From assembly GCA_019359545.1 (NCBI GenBank), contig JAHHHB010000001.1, forward strand, positions 1 to 64,000: DNA of 64,000 nucleotides, written 5' to 3'. Both the position numbers and the translations under genes were made by a program. The notes under the pieces are model-generated. The model did no database searches, was not told the origin of the DNA, and was given only the letters and a program-made list of their open reading frames with translations. The DNA is from Desmonostoc geniculatum HA4340-LM1 (GTDB taxonomy: Bacteria > Cyanobacteriota > Cyanobacteriia > Cyanobacteriales > Nostocaceae). Position 1 is the stretch's first letter, and each line of letters starts with the position of its first letter. Below, piece by piece: positions 55,066 to 64,000 of this stretch.

Positions 55066-55629
55066 ATGAATTCACAAAACCAACAAAACTGGCAATCACA
55101 GCAACTAGCCACAGAAGAGATACCATACATCAGTAGTAATTTTAGTGAAAGTGTTGCTAGGGTGAATAAATTTGTTCTAGCAGAGTTTGAGCGGGAAATT
55201 ATCCAAAAGCAATTGTACTACCATACAAAAGATCATTTGATGGCTGTACAGCAACGCGCTCAATTAATTTTTCAAGTCGTTCGCCCTTATTTGTCAGCAG
55301 ATGTAGAGACAATTAAGAAGATGGAATTGTTACTCGATGTTTGTGCGATCGCTCATGACTTAGTACAAATCTTTATACCCCACCAACCGGACACATCTAG
55401 ACGACGAGAAGCGGGTGTCAGTGAAAATGCAACTATAGAAATCCTATTGAATTATATACAAGTTTTAAATCAACAAATATCAGCATCTTATCCAAAAAGT
55501 ACGGCTCTTTTCACAGATGCAGATTTGAAAATCATTCAAGAAGCGATCGCCGCTACCATTTGCGATTATGATGCAACAGAGCAAGCCATTTATCAACCCT
55601 CTCTTTATAATCACTGGAGTTTAGACTAA
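55066..55629 (+). CDS. HD-domain protein, apparently truncated
   Basis: 187 aa. The His and His-Asp of an HD phosphohydrolase are visible in LYYHTKDHLMAVQQRAQL and VCAIAHDLVQ, followed by IIQEAIAATICDYDATEQAI. The frame ends shortly after, at the left arm of a 16-bp inverted repeat (55613-55628); the last residues WSLD come from that arm. I infer that the C-terminal part was lost. It stands at the head of the second chemosensory operon. Confidence 0.65.
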   Translation: MNSQNQQNWQSQQLATEEIPYISSNFSESVARVNKFVLAEFEREIIQKQLYYHTKDHLMAVQQRAQLIFQVVRPYLSADVETIKKMELLLDVCAIAHDLVQIFIPHQPDTSRRREAGVSENATIEILLNYIQVLNQQISASYPKSTALFTDADLKIIQEAIAATICDYDATEQAIYQPSLYNHWSLD

Positions 55630-55764
55630 TTTTACCCATTAAACCGCCAAATCCTTATCCAGACAGGCTTTGATAATTTATAGGCTTGATATAATTCCGA
55701 AGTCTAAAATACTTACCACACAAGGGTTGTAGCTTTAAAAAAAGAATTTAGTCTAAACTCCAGT
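55613..55764. repeat. 152-bp inverted-repeat element at a gene junction
   Basis: Perfect 16-bp arms ACTGGAGTTTAGACTA (55613-55628) and its complement (55749-55764). It lies exactly where HD similarity ends and CheW similarity (SPDYVAGLFNYRG) begins. Confidence 0.7.
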
Positions 55765-56142
55765 CCAGATTATGTAGCTGGTTTATTTAATTACCGGGGT
55801 AAAATTATACCAGTAATAGACTTGTGTCATTTGATTGGTGGTACATCTAGCCGCTTATGTCTAAGTACCCGCATTATTATGGTAAGCTACCCTAATCAGA
55901 ATTCTAGACAACAATATTTAGGATTAATAGCAGAAAAAATTACAGAAACATTAAATAAATCAGAAACAGATTTTATAGATTCCGGTATTCGTGTTAAAGA
56001 AGCACCATATTTCGGAGGGATGTTGATGGATGAGAAAGGCATAATTCAGCGCATTCATTTAGAGCAACTGTTTGCTGATACAGAAAATACCTATTTATTG
56101 ACAGCGGGAGAAGGTTATATAAATGAGTTGGGCAGAAATTGA
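55765..56142 (+). pseudogene. CheW-like protein lacking its N-terminus
   Basis: The frame reads SPDYVAGLFNYRGKIIPVID, LCHLIGG, then the rest of a CheW domain to EGYINELGRN. The first 30-40 residues of a CheW are missing. The frame is open back to 55708 but has no ATG; the first possible start is TTG 55822, which already removes the conserved YVAGLFNYRG. Residues RVVALKK encoded inside the inverted-repeat element could be CheW-derived, but spacing is off. It overlaps cheR by 20 bp. Confidence 0.7.
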
Positions 56143-57397
56143 GAACTTATTGCGCCAAAAAATTGGGATTGATGCAAATATTATTAGTTATAAGCTTGTT
56201 AAAGCTGTTGAAAATCGTCGTTCTATCTGCGGTATCAATAATCTAAACGATTATTTAAAGGTTTTACAAAATTCCAAGCAAGAATTTGATGAACTAGTTG
56301 AGTTGATAGTTGTTCCAGAAACTTGGTTTTTTCGAGATGGACAGCCTTATAAAGCGATCGCTAGCTATGTCCGTTCTCAATGGTTAAATAAATCTCACAT
56401 CGGCAAACTCCGCTTGTTAAGTGTTCCCTGTTCCACTGGAGAAGAACCTTATTCTCTAGCTATGACATTATTGGATTTAGGTTTACTGCCAAATCAGTTT
56501 AATATTGATGCAGTTGATATTAGTAAAAAGTCTTTAGATAAAGCCAAAAAAGGAATTTACGGCCGTCACTCTTTTAGAGGTGATAATTTAGAATTTCAAA
56601 CCCGCTACTTTCATCCTATAGGCAAGGAATATCAAATATGCGATCGCGTCAAGAATACTGTTAATTTCAGTCAGGGTAATTTGCTCGATCCGCAACTATT
56701 CTTACATAGAAAAGCTTATGATATTATTCTCTGTCGTAACGTCTTAATTTATTTTGATTCATTAGCCAGAGGAATCACCTTAAAAAATTTAAATTCTTTA
56801 TTAAAAACCGGAGGTATAATCTTAGTTGGCGCATCAGAAACCGGAGAACTAGCTAATTTAGACTGGGATATAATTCGTTTAAATAGTGTAATGGTGGGAC
56901 GGAAAAAAATCACCAATACAGAGCATATTAATTTCAATTATTCATCTGTAAACGATCGAAATTCAAAGGAGTATACAAAACATCTAAACCAACAAATTAA
57001 TTTCATAAAAAGACCTCTAGAATTACTAGATAATTCGCAAATTAACAACAATAAAATTATAGAAAATCAATTATCAAGACCAATAGAAAAATCTAATTCT
57101 AATCTAGACACAATTCGTAAATTAGCTGATGAAGGTAATTTAAACGAAGCTATATCACAATGTCAAAACTATTTACAAGCAAATTCTACCAATGCAGAAG
57201 TGTATGTTTTACTAGGTCAAGTTTATCAAGCCCAAAGACTAGAATTACAAGCGGAAGAATGCTTTAAAAAAGCGATTTACCTTGACCCCAAAAACTCTCA
57301 AGCTTTACTACATTTAACTTTACTAAAAGAACAAGGAGGAGACATAAGCAAAGCGAATATTTTACGCCAAAGATTACAACGTTTACAAAACTCATGA
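56123..57397 (+). CDS. cheR: CheR methyltransferase with C-terminal TPR
   Basis: 424 aa. N-terminal helical domain, then the SAM-binding domain (about 60-265): VVPETWFFRDGQPY, LRLLSVPCSTGEEPYSLAMT, NIDAVDISKKSLDKA, and YDIILCRNVLIYFD. The C-terminus (about 335-420) has two TPR-like repeats (AISQCQNYLQANSTNAEVYV, LEECF-like QAEECFKKAIYLDP). CheR methylates MCP glutamates. Its motifs look intact, unlike those of its neighbours. It is the second gene of the operon, overlapping the CheW fragment. Confidence 0.9.
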   Translation: MSWAEIENLLRQKIGIDANIISYKLVKAVENRRSICGINNLNDYLKVLQNSKQEFDELVELIVVPETWFFRDGQPYKAIASYVRSQWLNKSHIGKLRLLSVPCSTGEEPYSLAMTLLDLGLLPNQFNIDAVDISKKSLDKAKKGIYGRHSFRGDNLEFQTRYFHPIGKEYQICDRVKNTVNFSQGNLLDPQLFLHRKAYDIILCRNVLIYFDSLARGITLKNLNSLLKTGGIILVGASETGELANLDWDIIRLNSVMVGRKKITNTEHINFNYSSVNDRNSKEYTKHLNQQINFIKRPLELLDNSQINNNKIIENQLSRPIEKSNSNLDTIRKLADEGNLNEAISQCQNYLQANSTNAEVYVLLGQVYQAQRLELQAEECFKKAIYLDPKNSQALLHLTLLKEQGGDISKANILRQRLQRLQNS

Positions 57398-57690
57398 ACT
57401 AGTAAAAATCGTTTATAGCGCAATACAGTTCAGAATGAGCAACAAAACCCTCATGTAGAGACGCGATGAATCGCGTCTTCAAGACCAATATTCTACGCCA
57501 ATAACCCTTAACCCAACCGTCTTGTTTTATAGCGCTTCTGGTTTGAGTCCAATACAGACCTAACTATACCTACTAGCGTTGGGGAATAAAATTCAAATTC
57601 TATCTCTTAAAAGGAGAAACGTCAGAGTTTACTGCATCTCAACGATAATCCCTATATTGTCCAATTTTCAACCAAACACCAGGGTATTTT

Positions 57691-59091
57691 ATGCTCAAAA
57701 ATTTAAGCTTACAAAAGCGTTTAATCGTCGGATTTTTATTTATTGGGTTAATGGTATTAGTAGTGGGAATTGTCGGATGGATTGGTTCTACCCGAATGAA
57801 TGAAGACATTAAAACATTCTCAGATAAAACATTTCCTAGCACAGTTAATTTATGGAAAGTCAAAGAAGCACAGACTAGAGTACAAGCATCTGAGAACACC
57901 TTACTCTCACCAGTAGTAGGTACTGAATACAGAGAAAAAGAAATAACCAAAATTAAAACAGCTTTGCAGGATATGAAAAAAGGATGGGAGTCATACGAAA
58001 AGTTGTCTCGTGACTCTGAAGAAGACAGGATTTATCAAAAAGTTTTGAGTGCATGGGATAAATGGTCAGCCGTTAGCGAACAGTTTCTTCGGTTGAATGA
58101 CCAGTATATGAGCTTTGGGTTAACTAACCCTAGAAAAGTGCAGCAGCTATTATTACAACAGGGAAAAGCTAACACCCCTGAATTCACGAAAACCGAAATG
58201 GCTATTAAAGTAGATGTGGAAATGGTCGATTTTGCAATTGCTCAATTAGAACCCAGGTTCGATACAGCAGCTGAGGCAATATTTGAACTACTTACATATA
58301 ATGCTAATTTAGCAGATAAAGCCCAAAGAAAAGCCAATTTTGACGCAAAACAAACTAATTTATTAATATTAATCTGCTTAATAATTTGTCCTATAATTGC
58401 CATTGTCTTTGGTTTATACTTTAGTAAGCCCATTGTTCAAAAGCTGAGTGAATTAGTAAAAATTTCTCAGTTTATAGCTAATAGTAATTCTACTGGACAG
58501 ATGGAATTATTAGATAGGCAAGATGAAATCGATAAACTACAAACTGCTTTTTCTACAGTCGCATCTAAGATGGGTGAGTTGGTGAATACTGCCCAGAAAA
58601 TATCCAGTGGAGATTTAACAATACAAATTCAGCCTTCAGATAGTCAAGACGAAATTGGCAAACTACAAAATGCCTTTTACACGATGAACAAGAATTTAAA
58701 TGCCTTGATTCGTCGCGTTCAACAGTCAGGTGTACAAATTACCACTTCGAGTACACAAATTGCCGCTTCTGGAAAACAATTAGAAGCTACAGTCACAGAA
58801 CAATTAGCTTCTACCAATGAAGTTGCTGCTACTGCTCAAGAAATTGCTGCTACTTCTAGAAATTTAGTCAATATGATGAAGCAAGTGGCTGAATTAACTA
58901 AAATAACTGCTACTGGTGCAAGTGAAAGTCGTGATGAATTACAAGAGATGCAAAACACCATGCAGCAATTAACAGAGGCTTCTCAGCAAACAGTTGATGC
59001 TTTACGAGAGACTAATGATGCTTTAGAACAATTAGAAGAGGCCGCACAATCATTAAGAGAAGAAATTTCCCGTTTTCAGGTTAAAAATTGA
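57691..59091 (+). CDS. Membrane MCP without its signalling hairpin
   Basis: 466 aa. A first membrane helix (about 10-32; LIVGFLFIGLMVLVVGIVGW), a four-helix periplasmic sensor part (about 33-220), a second helix (about 226-246), HAMP-like repeats (about 247-345), then the descending MCP helix with AATAQEIAATSRNLVNMMKQ. It then passes straight into the ascending helix (SQQTVDALRETNDALEQLEE). The central 120-140 residues with the [11 protein letters not shown]-type tip that binds CheA/CheW are absent. The deletion is in frame near 58970-58985. It should be unable to signal normally. Confidence 0.82.
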   Translation: MLKNLSLQKRLIVGFLFIGLMVLVVGIVGWIGSTRMNEDIKTFSDKTFPSTVNLWKVKEAQTRVQASENTLLSPVVGTEYREKEITKIKTALQDMKKGWESYEKLSRDSEEDRIYQKVLSAWDKWSAVSEQFLRLNDQYMSFGLTNPRKVQQLLLQQGKANTPEFTKTEMAIKVDVEMVDFAIAQLEPRFDTAAEAIFELLTYNANLADKAQRKANFDAKQTNLLILICLIICPIIAIVFGLYFSKPIVQKLSELVKISQFIANSNSTGQMELLDRQDEIDKLQTAFSTVASKMGELVNTAQKISSGDLTIQIQPSDSQDEIGKLQNAFYTMNKNLNALIRRVQQSGVQITTSSTQIAASGKQLEATVTEQLASTNEVAATAQEIAATSRNLVNMMKQVAELTKITATGASESRDELQEMQNTMQQLTEASQQTVDALRETNDALEQLEEAAQSLREEISRFQVKN

Positions 59092-59111
59092 GCATAAAAA
59101 AGGTGATGCTC

Positions 59112-59861
59112 ATGGAAGAAGATAACAATATTAATATAGAACAGCCTATTTTCAATGATTGCTGGAATAAAATTGGTGTAATGGGCGATCGCTCTTGTAC
59201 CGAGTTAAAAACTGTCATCCATTGTTATGAATGTCTAGTGTATGCCGCAGTTGGTGATAGTTTACTAGAAAGAGAAGCACCAACAGATTATCTTGAAGAC
59301 TGGCTTCACATTCTTGAAGAAACATCTGATACACTTGTTTCCGATAGTAATGAACCAATTATTCGCACTACTGAAGCTGTTTCTACTATCATATTTAGGC
59401 TCGAAAATGAGAGATTAGCCTTACCAGTCCGAATGCTACAAGAAGTTAACCATCCTTGCGTTATTCAACCCCTACCACATCGCAGCAACCACTTATTTTT
59501 AGGTTTAGTCAACATTCGGGGAGAAATTTTACTTTGTGCTTCTCTCAAACATCTTTTACATATCCAACCCACTCAGGAGAATGTAAACAAGAAAGCAAAT
59601 AAAAATGATCGACCGACAGTTGAAGTAACTAATCTTCAACGGATGATTGTAGCAGGACAAGGAGAAGATAAATGGGTATTTCCTGTAGATGAAGTGCATG
59701 GAATTTTCCGCTTTCATCTCAATGAATTGCAAGATGCACCCGTCGTCATCACTAAATCTGAACAAGCTTATACCAAAGGAATCATCTACTGGGAAGGGAA
59801 GCAAGTAAATTATCTTGATTCTGACTTATTGTTTTATACCCTCAATCATAAAATTTTGTAA
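59112..59861 (+). CDS. CheW-like protein
   Basis: About 249 aa. An acidic N-terminal extension (1-85) precedes a CheW domain (about 90-245): STIIFRLENERLALPVRMLQ, NHLFLGLVNIRGEILLCASL, and WVFPVDEVHGIFRFHLNELQ. It follows the MCP at once. ATG 59112 has AAGG 8 nt upstream; the frame opens at TTG 59088 inside the MCP stop region. No lesion is obvious here. Confidence 0.82.
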   Translation: MEEDNNINIEQPIFNDCWNKIGVMGDRSCTELKTVIHCYECLVYAAVGDSLLEREAPTDYLEDWLHILEETSDTLVSDSNEPIIRTTEAVSTIIFRLENERLALPVRMLQEVNHPCVIQPLPHRSNHLFLGLVNIRGEILLCASLKHLLHIQPTQENVNKKANKNDRPTVEVTNLQRMIVAGQGEDKWVFPVDEVHGIFRFHLNELQDAPVVITKSEQAYTKGIIYWEGKQVNYLDSDLLFYTLNHKIL

Positions 59862-59997
59862 TTATCATTATATCTCTTGAAAAAGTTCTTCTTTACGCCT
59901 AAGAAAGCGGGAACACATAAAGGCGAATGTGTGAAACAAAAATTATTTATGCAAAAGACTCCAGGAGTTGCACTCACAAGCAACAATGAAAATTTAT

Positions 59998-60072
59998 TTC
60001 CCCTACTCCCTACTCCTTACTCCCTACTCCTTACTCCCTACTCCCTATTCCCTACTCCCTACTCCCTATTTT
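59998..60072. repeat. CCCTACT tandem repeats before cheA
   Basis: About ten units of TCCCTACT/TCCTTACT type in 75 bp, between the CheW and CheA genes. Pyrimidine-rich, with no coding role. Confidence 0.8.
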
Positions 60073-60131
60073 CAAGGCAGGTTTATTGGTAAAATTCCCC
60101 TCTATTTCCCAGTCACTATTCCTGGATACTT

Positions 60132-62150
60132 ATGAGCGATTACACCATTTTTGAACTGTTTCGTCAGGAATTAGATACTAATGTTGCTACCCTGAAACAA
60201 TGTCTTTCTAGATTACAAAATCAGCCGTTTTCAATAAATGAAAATGAGCGAGCAATACAAGCTGCTCATTCTCTCTGGGGAATTACCAGCATTCTAGAGA
60301 TGGAAGCAGCTGCCAATTTGTTGCATCTGATGAAAGATTGCTTCATGGCTGTTCAGAAACAAAGTATTAGCTTGAAGGAAGAAGAAATTGATACCTTACT
60401 TCATGCTAGTGATTTACTCTTAAACATGAGTAAAACTGCTGAAGATCAGTTAGATACTTGGATGACAAACCACGCTTGGGATTGGAATACAACTCAGAAA
60501 ACTATTGCTAATTTATTGATTAAAGAACAGGTGATAGGTGATAAAGAAAAGGAAAGAGAACAGGGAGCAGGGAGCAACGGGGAAAGTCTCTCTCCTCTGC
60601 ACCATGATGCACCCGTCGCATCTCCTCCTCTTGTGGAACTGTCACCCATAAATGGTGATGGTAGTTCGATGATGGATTTGTTTAGATTGGAGGCAGAAGC
60701 GCAAGTTAACATCTTGAATAATGGATTATTAGCTATAGAAAACAAGCCTCAATCAGCACAGGAATTAGAAGCTTTAATGCGGGCGGCTCATTCTATCAAA
60801 GGTGCTGCGAGAATTGTTGGCTTAGATGGAGTGGTAGAATTAGCGCATGTGATGGAAGATTGTTTTGTATCTGCTCAAAGCAAAACCATTACTTTAACTC
60901 CCGACGATGTGGACGTGCTTTTGCAAGGGGTAGACTTACTGCAAAGTATTAGTCAACTGAATGATGCAGAATTACCAGGTTGGTTAGGACAACATCAAGC
61001 CGATTTTACAAATATTCGTGATGATGTGGCGGCAATTTTACAACCGGGGGGTAGAAAACAAAAAGCACAAACTGATTTTGATGCGGATGCACATATACTC
61101 GATCAGTCGCCAATCCCCAGCCCCCAATCCCCAGCCCCCAATCCCCAGCCCCCAATCCCCAGCCCCCAATCCCCAGCCCCCAACCCCCAGCCCCCAATCC
61201 CCAGTCCCCAATCCCCAGTCATTACTCATGGGGTAGAAAATACTACAAAAAATCAAGATCGTGTGGTGCGGGTAAGTGCGGATAATTTGAATCGGATTAT
61301 GGGTTTAGCGGGAGAATCATTGATAGAGGCTAACTGGCTACAGCCTTTTGCAGATTCGATGATGTCCCTAAAGTCACGGATGTTGGATATTTCCCGCAGT
61401 TTGGAACAGTTGCAGGAGTCCCTCGATCAGAATTTATATGAGCAAGAGGGTAAAGAATATTTAGTGCAAGCGCGACAACAAAAACAGGAGTGTCTTGATT
61501 ATATTGGCGATCGCTTGAATGAGTTAGAGTTATATGTGCGTCGTACTGCTAGTTTATCAGATCGTCTTTATCGAGAAGTCATTAATTCTCACATGAGACC
61601 TTTTGAAGATGGTTTACAAGGTTTTCCGCGCATGATTCGGGACTTGGCACGCAAGTTAAATAAACAAGTTAAGTTAGAAATTATTGGTAAATCTATACCT
61701 GTTGACCGTGATATTCTCACAAAATTAGAAGCACCTTTAACCCATATTCTCAGAAACGCTGTAGATCATGGCATTGAACTTTCAGAAGAACGCATTGCCT
61801 CTGGTAAATCTTCTGAAGGTACAATTCGTTTAGAAGCCTTTCATCGTGGGGGAATGTTAGCAATTACTATTAGCGATGATGGTAGAGGTATAAATTGTGA
61901 AAAGTTACGCCAGAAAATCATCAGTAAAAACCTAGCAACACCAGACATGGTAGCTCAACTCTCAGATGTAGAGTTGATGGAATTTCTCTTTTTACCTGGC
62001 TTCTCCACAGTTAAACAGGTAACGGAAATTTCTGGGCGGGGTGTAGGTTTGGATATTGCCAAAAGTATGGCACTAGAAGTAGGGGGAACGGTACGTGCAA
62101 CTTCCCCTCACTTTGTCGGTAGTCAGAACACTATTAGTAGAAATTTCTGA
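60132..62150 (+). pseudogene. cheA: CheA kinase, N-terminal part, frameshifted in the ATPase domain
   Basis: 672 codons. HPt-like domain 1 has His46 in AAHSLWGITS (no Lys-Gly), and HPt domain 2 has His220 in AAHSIKGAARIVG (intact). A repeat-derived Pro/Ser/Gln linker (about 326-358) is followed by dimerisation helices and HATPase with LRNAVDHGIELSEER, DDGRGIN and GRGVGLDIAKSMALEVGGTV. After VRATSP the frame goes out and ends at TISRNF. The missing piece is the G2-like end (usually GQGTTFHFQLPL). The CheW-receiver part continues in another frame from about 62095. About 40 bp are lost, so the kinase is broken. Confidence 0.82.
61105..61221 (+). repeat. CCCCAGCCCCCAATC tandem repeat in the cheA linker
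   Basis: Units of about 15 bp (CCCCAGCCCCCAAT) repeat in frame and encode Pro-Ser-Pro-Gln-Ser/Asn-Pro-Gln-Pro-Pro stretches between the HPt part and the dimerisation part. Confidence 0.85.
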
Positions 62151-62955
62151 GAAACCCTATGCTATTCCTTTAGCGAGAATTGACCAAATTGTAAATTTGG
62201 AGAGAGCAGAAATTACTGATGTAGAAAATCGCCAATATTTCATCATGAATAAGCAAAATATCGGTTTAATTGCTGCCAACCAAGTTTTAGAATTACCAGC
62301 AGCAAGCCAGCAAAATACTACAGTTTCTATTGTTGTAATTAGCGATCAAAATAGTACCTACGGCTTAGTAGTAGATAAATTTTTAGGTGAGAGAGATTTG
62401 GTTGTGAGACCCTTAGATCCCCGTTTAGGTAAAGTTCCTGATATTAGTGCTACTGCTTTATTAGGAGATGGTTCACCCATTTTAATAATTGATGTTTCCG
62501 ATATGGTACGTTCTATGGATACCATCCTCAAAGCTGGTAATTTATCTAAAGTGATGATGCCAGATGAATTAGAAAGTATAACTCAACGCCGAAAAATTTT
62601 AGTAGTTGATGACTCTATTACTGTGAGAGAAATGGAACGCAAACTCTTAGAAAACCGTGGTTATCAAGTAGATACTGCTGTTAATGGTGTGGAAGGTTGG
62701 AATGCGGTACGTACTAACGAGTATGATTTAGTAATTAGTGATATTGATATGCCCCGCATGAACGGAATCGAATTAGTCAAGCAAATTAAAAATAGTCCTC
62801 GCTTAAATTCTTTACCTATAATTATTATTTCTTATCGCGATCGAGAAGAAGATAAAATTCAAGGTTTAGAAGCGGGTGCTGATTATTATCTAACTAAGAG
62901 TAGTTTTCATGATGATAGTTTAGTCAATGCGGTAATTGATTTAATTGGGAATTAG
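62095..62955 (+). pseudogene. CheA C-terminal part (CheW-like and receiver domains), shifted frame
   Basis: 286 codons, continuous with the end of the ATPase domain: QLPLTLSVVRTLLVEISEKP, YAIPLARIDQIVNLERAEI and ILIIDVSDMVRSM are the CheW-like domain; ILVVDDSITVREMERKLLEN, LVISDIDMPRMNG (Asp) and YYLTKSSF (Lys) are the receiver. It overlaps the first part by 56 bp in another frame. A GTG at 62095 could start translation, but more likely this is the stranded 3' half of cheA. Confidence 0.8.
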
Positions 62956-63032
62956 TCATCGCTCGTTGCTTATTGGGTTATTTGCCCAGTCCTTAGTCCC
63001 TAGTTTTCAATCCCCAGTCTCCAATTACCTAT

Positions 63033-64000
63033 ATGAAAATTGCTATTGTTAATGATACAAGTATCGCTGTAAATATACTACGACGTATTGTCCAAAATGT
63101 ACCAGATTATGAAGTAATTTGGACTGCTAAAAATGGTGAAGAAGCTATTAGCAAATGTCAAGAAAATCTTCCTGATTTAATCTTAATGGGTTTGCTGATG
63201 CCTGTGATGGATGGGGTAGAAGCAACTCAGCACATTATGAAATATACCCCTGCTGCGATTCTCATGGTCACTGGAAGTGCAGAAGATAATATTTCTAAAG
63301 TTTATGCAGCAATGGGTTATGGTGCTTTAGATGTTATTGAAATTCCGGTGATAGATACAGATAATTTTTCCGAGATAACTGATAAATTACTCGGTAAAAT
63401 AGCGAGAATTGCCAAATTAATTAAAAATAGTTCTACACCCAGCAAAATCAAGTTAGAAGGTCAAAATAAACTATTTACATCCATGCAATTAGTAGCAATT
63501 GGCGCTTCTACTGGTGGGCCAAAAGCACTAGCTACGATTTTATCAAAACTACCTACTAATTTTAATGCTGCTATTGCTATTATTCAGCACGTTGATGGCC
63601 ATTTTTCTAGCGGTTTTGCCGATTGGTTAAACCAACAAACACCTTTACCTGTAAGATTAGCAGTAGTAGGCGATCGCTTACAAAAAGGCACAATTTTAGT
63701 AGCAGGAACTAACGATCATCTCTGTTTAAAACCAGATTTAACTTTAGCTTATACTAAAAACCCTATTGATTACCCTTATCGTCCTTCTGTAGATGTATTT
63801 TTTCACAGTCTTGCTCAACATTGGGAAAAAAAAGGAACGGCAATTTTACTAACAGGTATGGGTAAAGATGGAGCAGAAGGATTAAATGCTTATTATTATC
63901 GTCAAGGAAACTTTGAACAGGCAAAAGTTTATTTGTCAAAAGTTTTAAGTATCAATTCTGCTGACAAAACTGCTGATTTATATCTGAGTCGAGTGAATTA
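63033..64000 (+). CDS. cheB: CheB methylesterase with mutated receiver, fused to a TPR tail, cut by the window edge
   Basis: At least 322 codons. Receiver domain (1-125) with [10 protein letters not shown], but the phospho-acceptor position reads [13 protein letters not shown], Gly53 instead of Asp. The methylesterase domain (about 150-288) keeps the catalytic Ser in [11 protein letters not shown], His in [13 protein letters not shown] and Asp in [12 protein letters not shown]. After GAEGL the last 40-50 residues of CheB are replaced by [20 protein letters not shown] and following, a TPR as found at the end of CHASE2/cyclase-type proteins. I infer a deletion that fused two genes. No stop codon is reached before 64000. 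Confidence 0.78.
   Translation, partial: MKIAIVNDTSIAVNILRRIVQNVPDYEVIWTAKNGEEAISKCQENLPDLILMGLLMPVMDGVEATQHIMKYTPAAILMVTGSAEDNISKVYAAMGYGALDVIEIPVIDTDNFSEITDKLLGKIARIAKLIKNSSTPSKIKLEGQNKLFTSMQLVAIGASTGGPKALATILSKLPTNFNAAIAIIQHVDGHFSSGFADWLNQQTPLPVRLAVVGDRLQKGTILVAGTNDHLCLKPDLTLAYTKNPIDYPYRPSVDVFFHSLAQHWEKKGTAILLTGMGKDGAEGLNAYYYRQGNFEQAKVYLSKVLSINSADKTADLYLSRVN

Overview
The window looks like chromosome from a filamentous, probably heterocyst-forming (Nostocales) cyanobacterium. The HIP1 octamer GCGATCGC recurs through genes on both strands. There is a gas-vesicle locus with a near-canonical GvpA, a phototaxis operon of the Nostoc ptx type with a seven-GAF photoreceptor, the carotenoid gene cruF, and many short dispersed repeats of cyanobacterial style. 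No tRNA, rRNA or CRISPR array was seen.

Layout. 1-4 kb: small accessory genes (DUF29, Uma2), an OmpR-type regulator and hisG. 4.1-9.5 kb: a three-gene phosphorelay of sensor kinase, Rcp1-like regulator and hybrid kinase. 10-26.4 kb, minus strand: the phototaxis operon, in transcription order PatA-type regulator, CheY, CheW, PtxD photoreceptor, hybrid CheA, an inserted four-helix-bundle gene, a double CheW, a soluble GAF-MCP and a CheA-like protein with damaged catalytic motifs. 26.7-38.7 kb: the gas-vesicle locus (gvpN-J-K-F, an AAA+ ATPase, a second GvpL/F, gvpA and a GvpC-like protein on the minus strand; gvpG on plus; gvpV and a two-domain ArsA-like ATPase on minus) plus an LGFP-repeat protein. 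39.2-42.5 kb: a STAND NTPase with 14 WD40 repeats, six of them nearly identical. 43-54.8 kb: RtcB carrying an intein, cruF, an MlaE-type permease, a SpoIID-like protein, hemD, a ferredoxin and an internally deleted redox gene. 55-64 kb, plus strand: a second chemosensory operon.

The first and last thirds form the main contrast. The ptx operon looks complete, whereas the second chemosensory operon is damaged in almost every gene: HD gene cut at its 3' end, CheW cut at its 5' end, MCP without its signalling hairpin, CheA frameshifted in its ATPase domain, and CheB lacking its phospho-acceptor Asp and fused to a foreign TPR tail. CheR looks intact. I read this as an operon in decay through short internal deletions.

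The second theme is small mobile repeats. At least seven different elements with terminal inverted repeats lie between genes, two with apparent target-site duplications. An identical 118-bp repeat occurs twice, and one copy supplies the last 35 codons of the GvpC-like protein. C/G-rich low-complexity repeats also sit inside coding sequences (a kinase ATPase domain, the RtcB intein, a CheA linker).

Phototaxis and buoyancy genes lie side by side on one strand. That fits dispersal of motile filaments (hormogonia), where both are used. The gas-vesicle locus carries two ATPases beyond the classical gvp set (CDC48-class AAA+ and tandem ArsA-like), and these are the best candidates here for under-described machinery.
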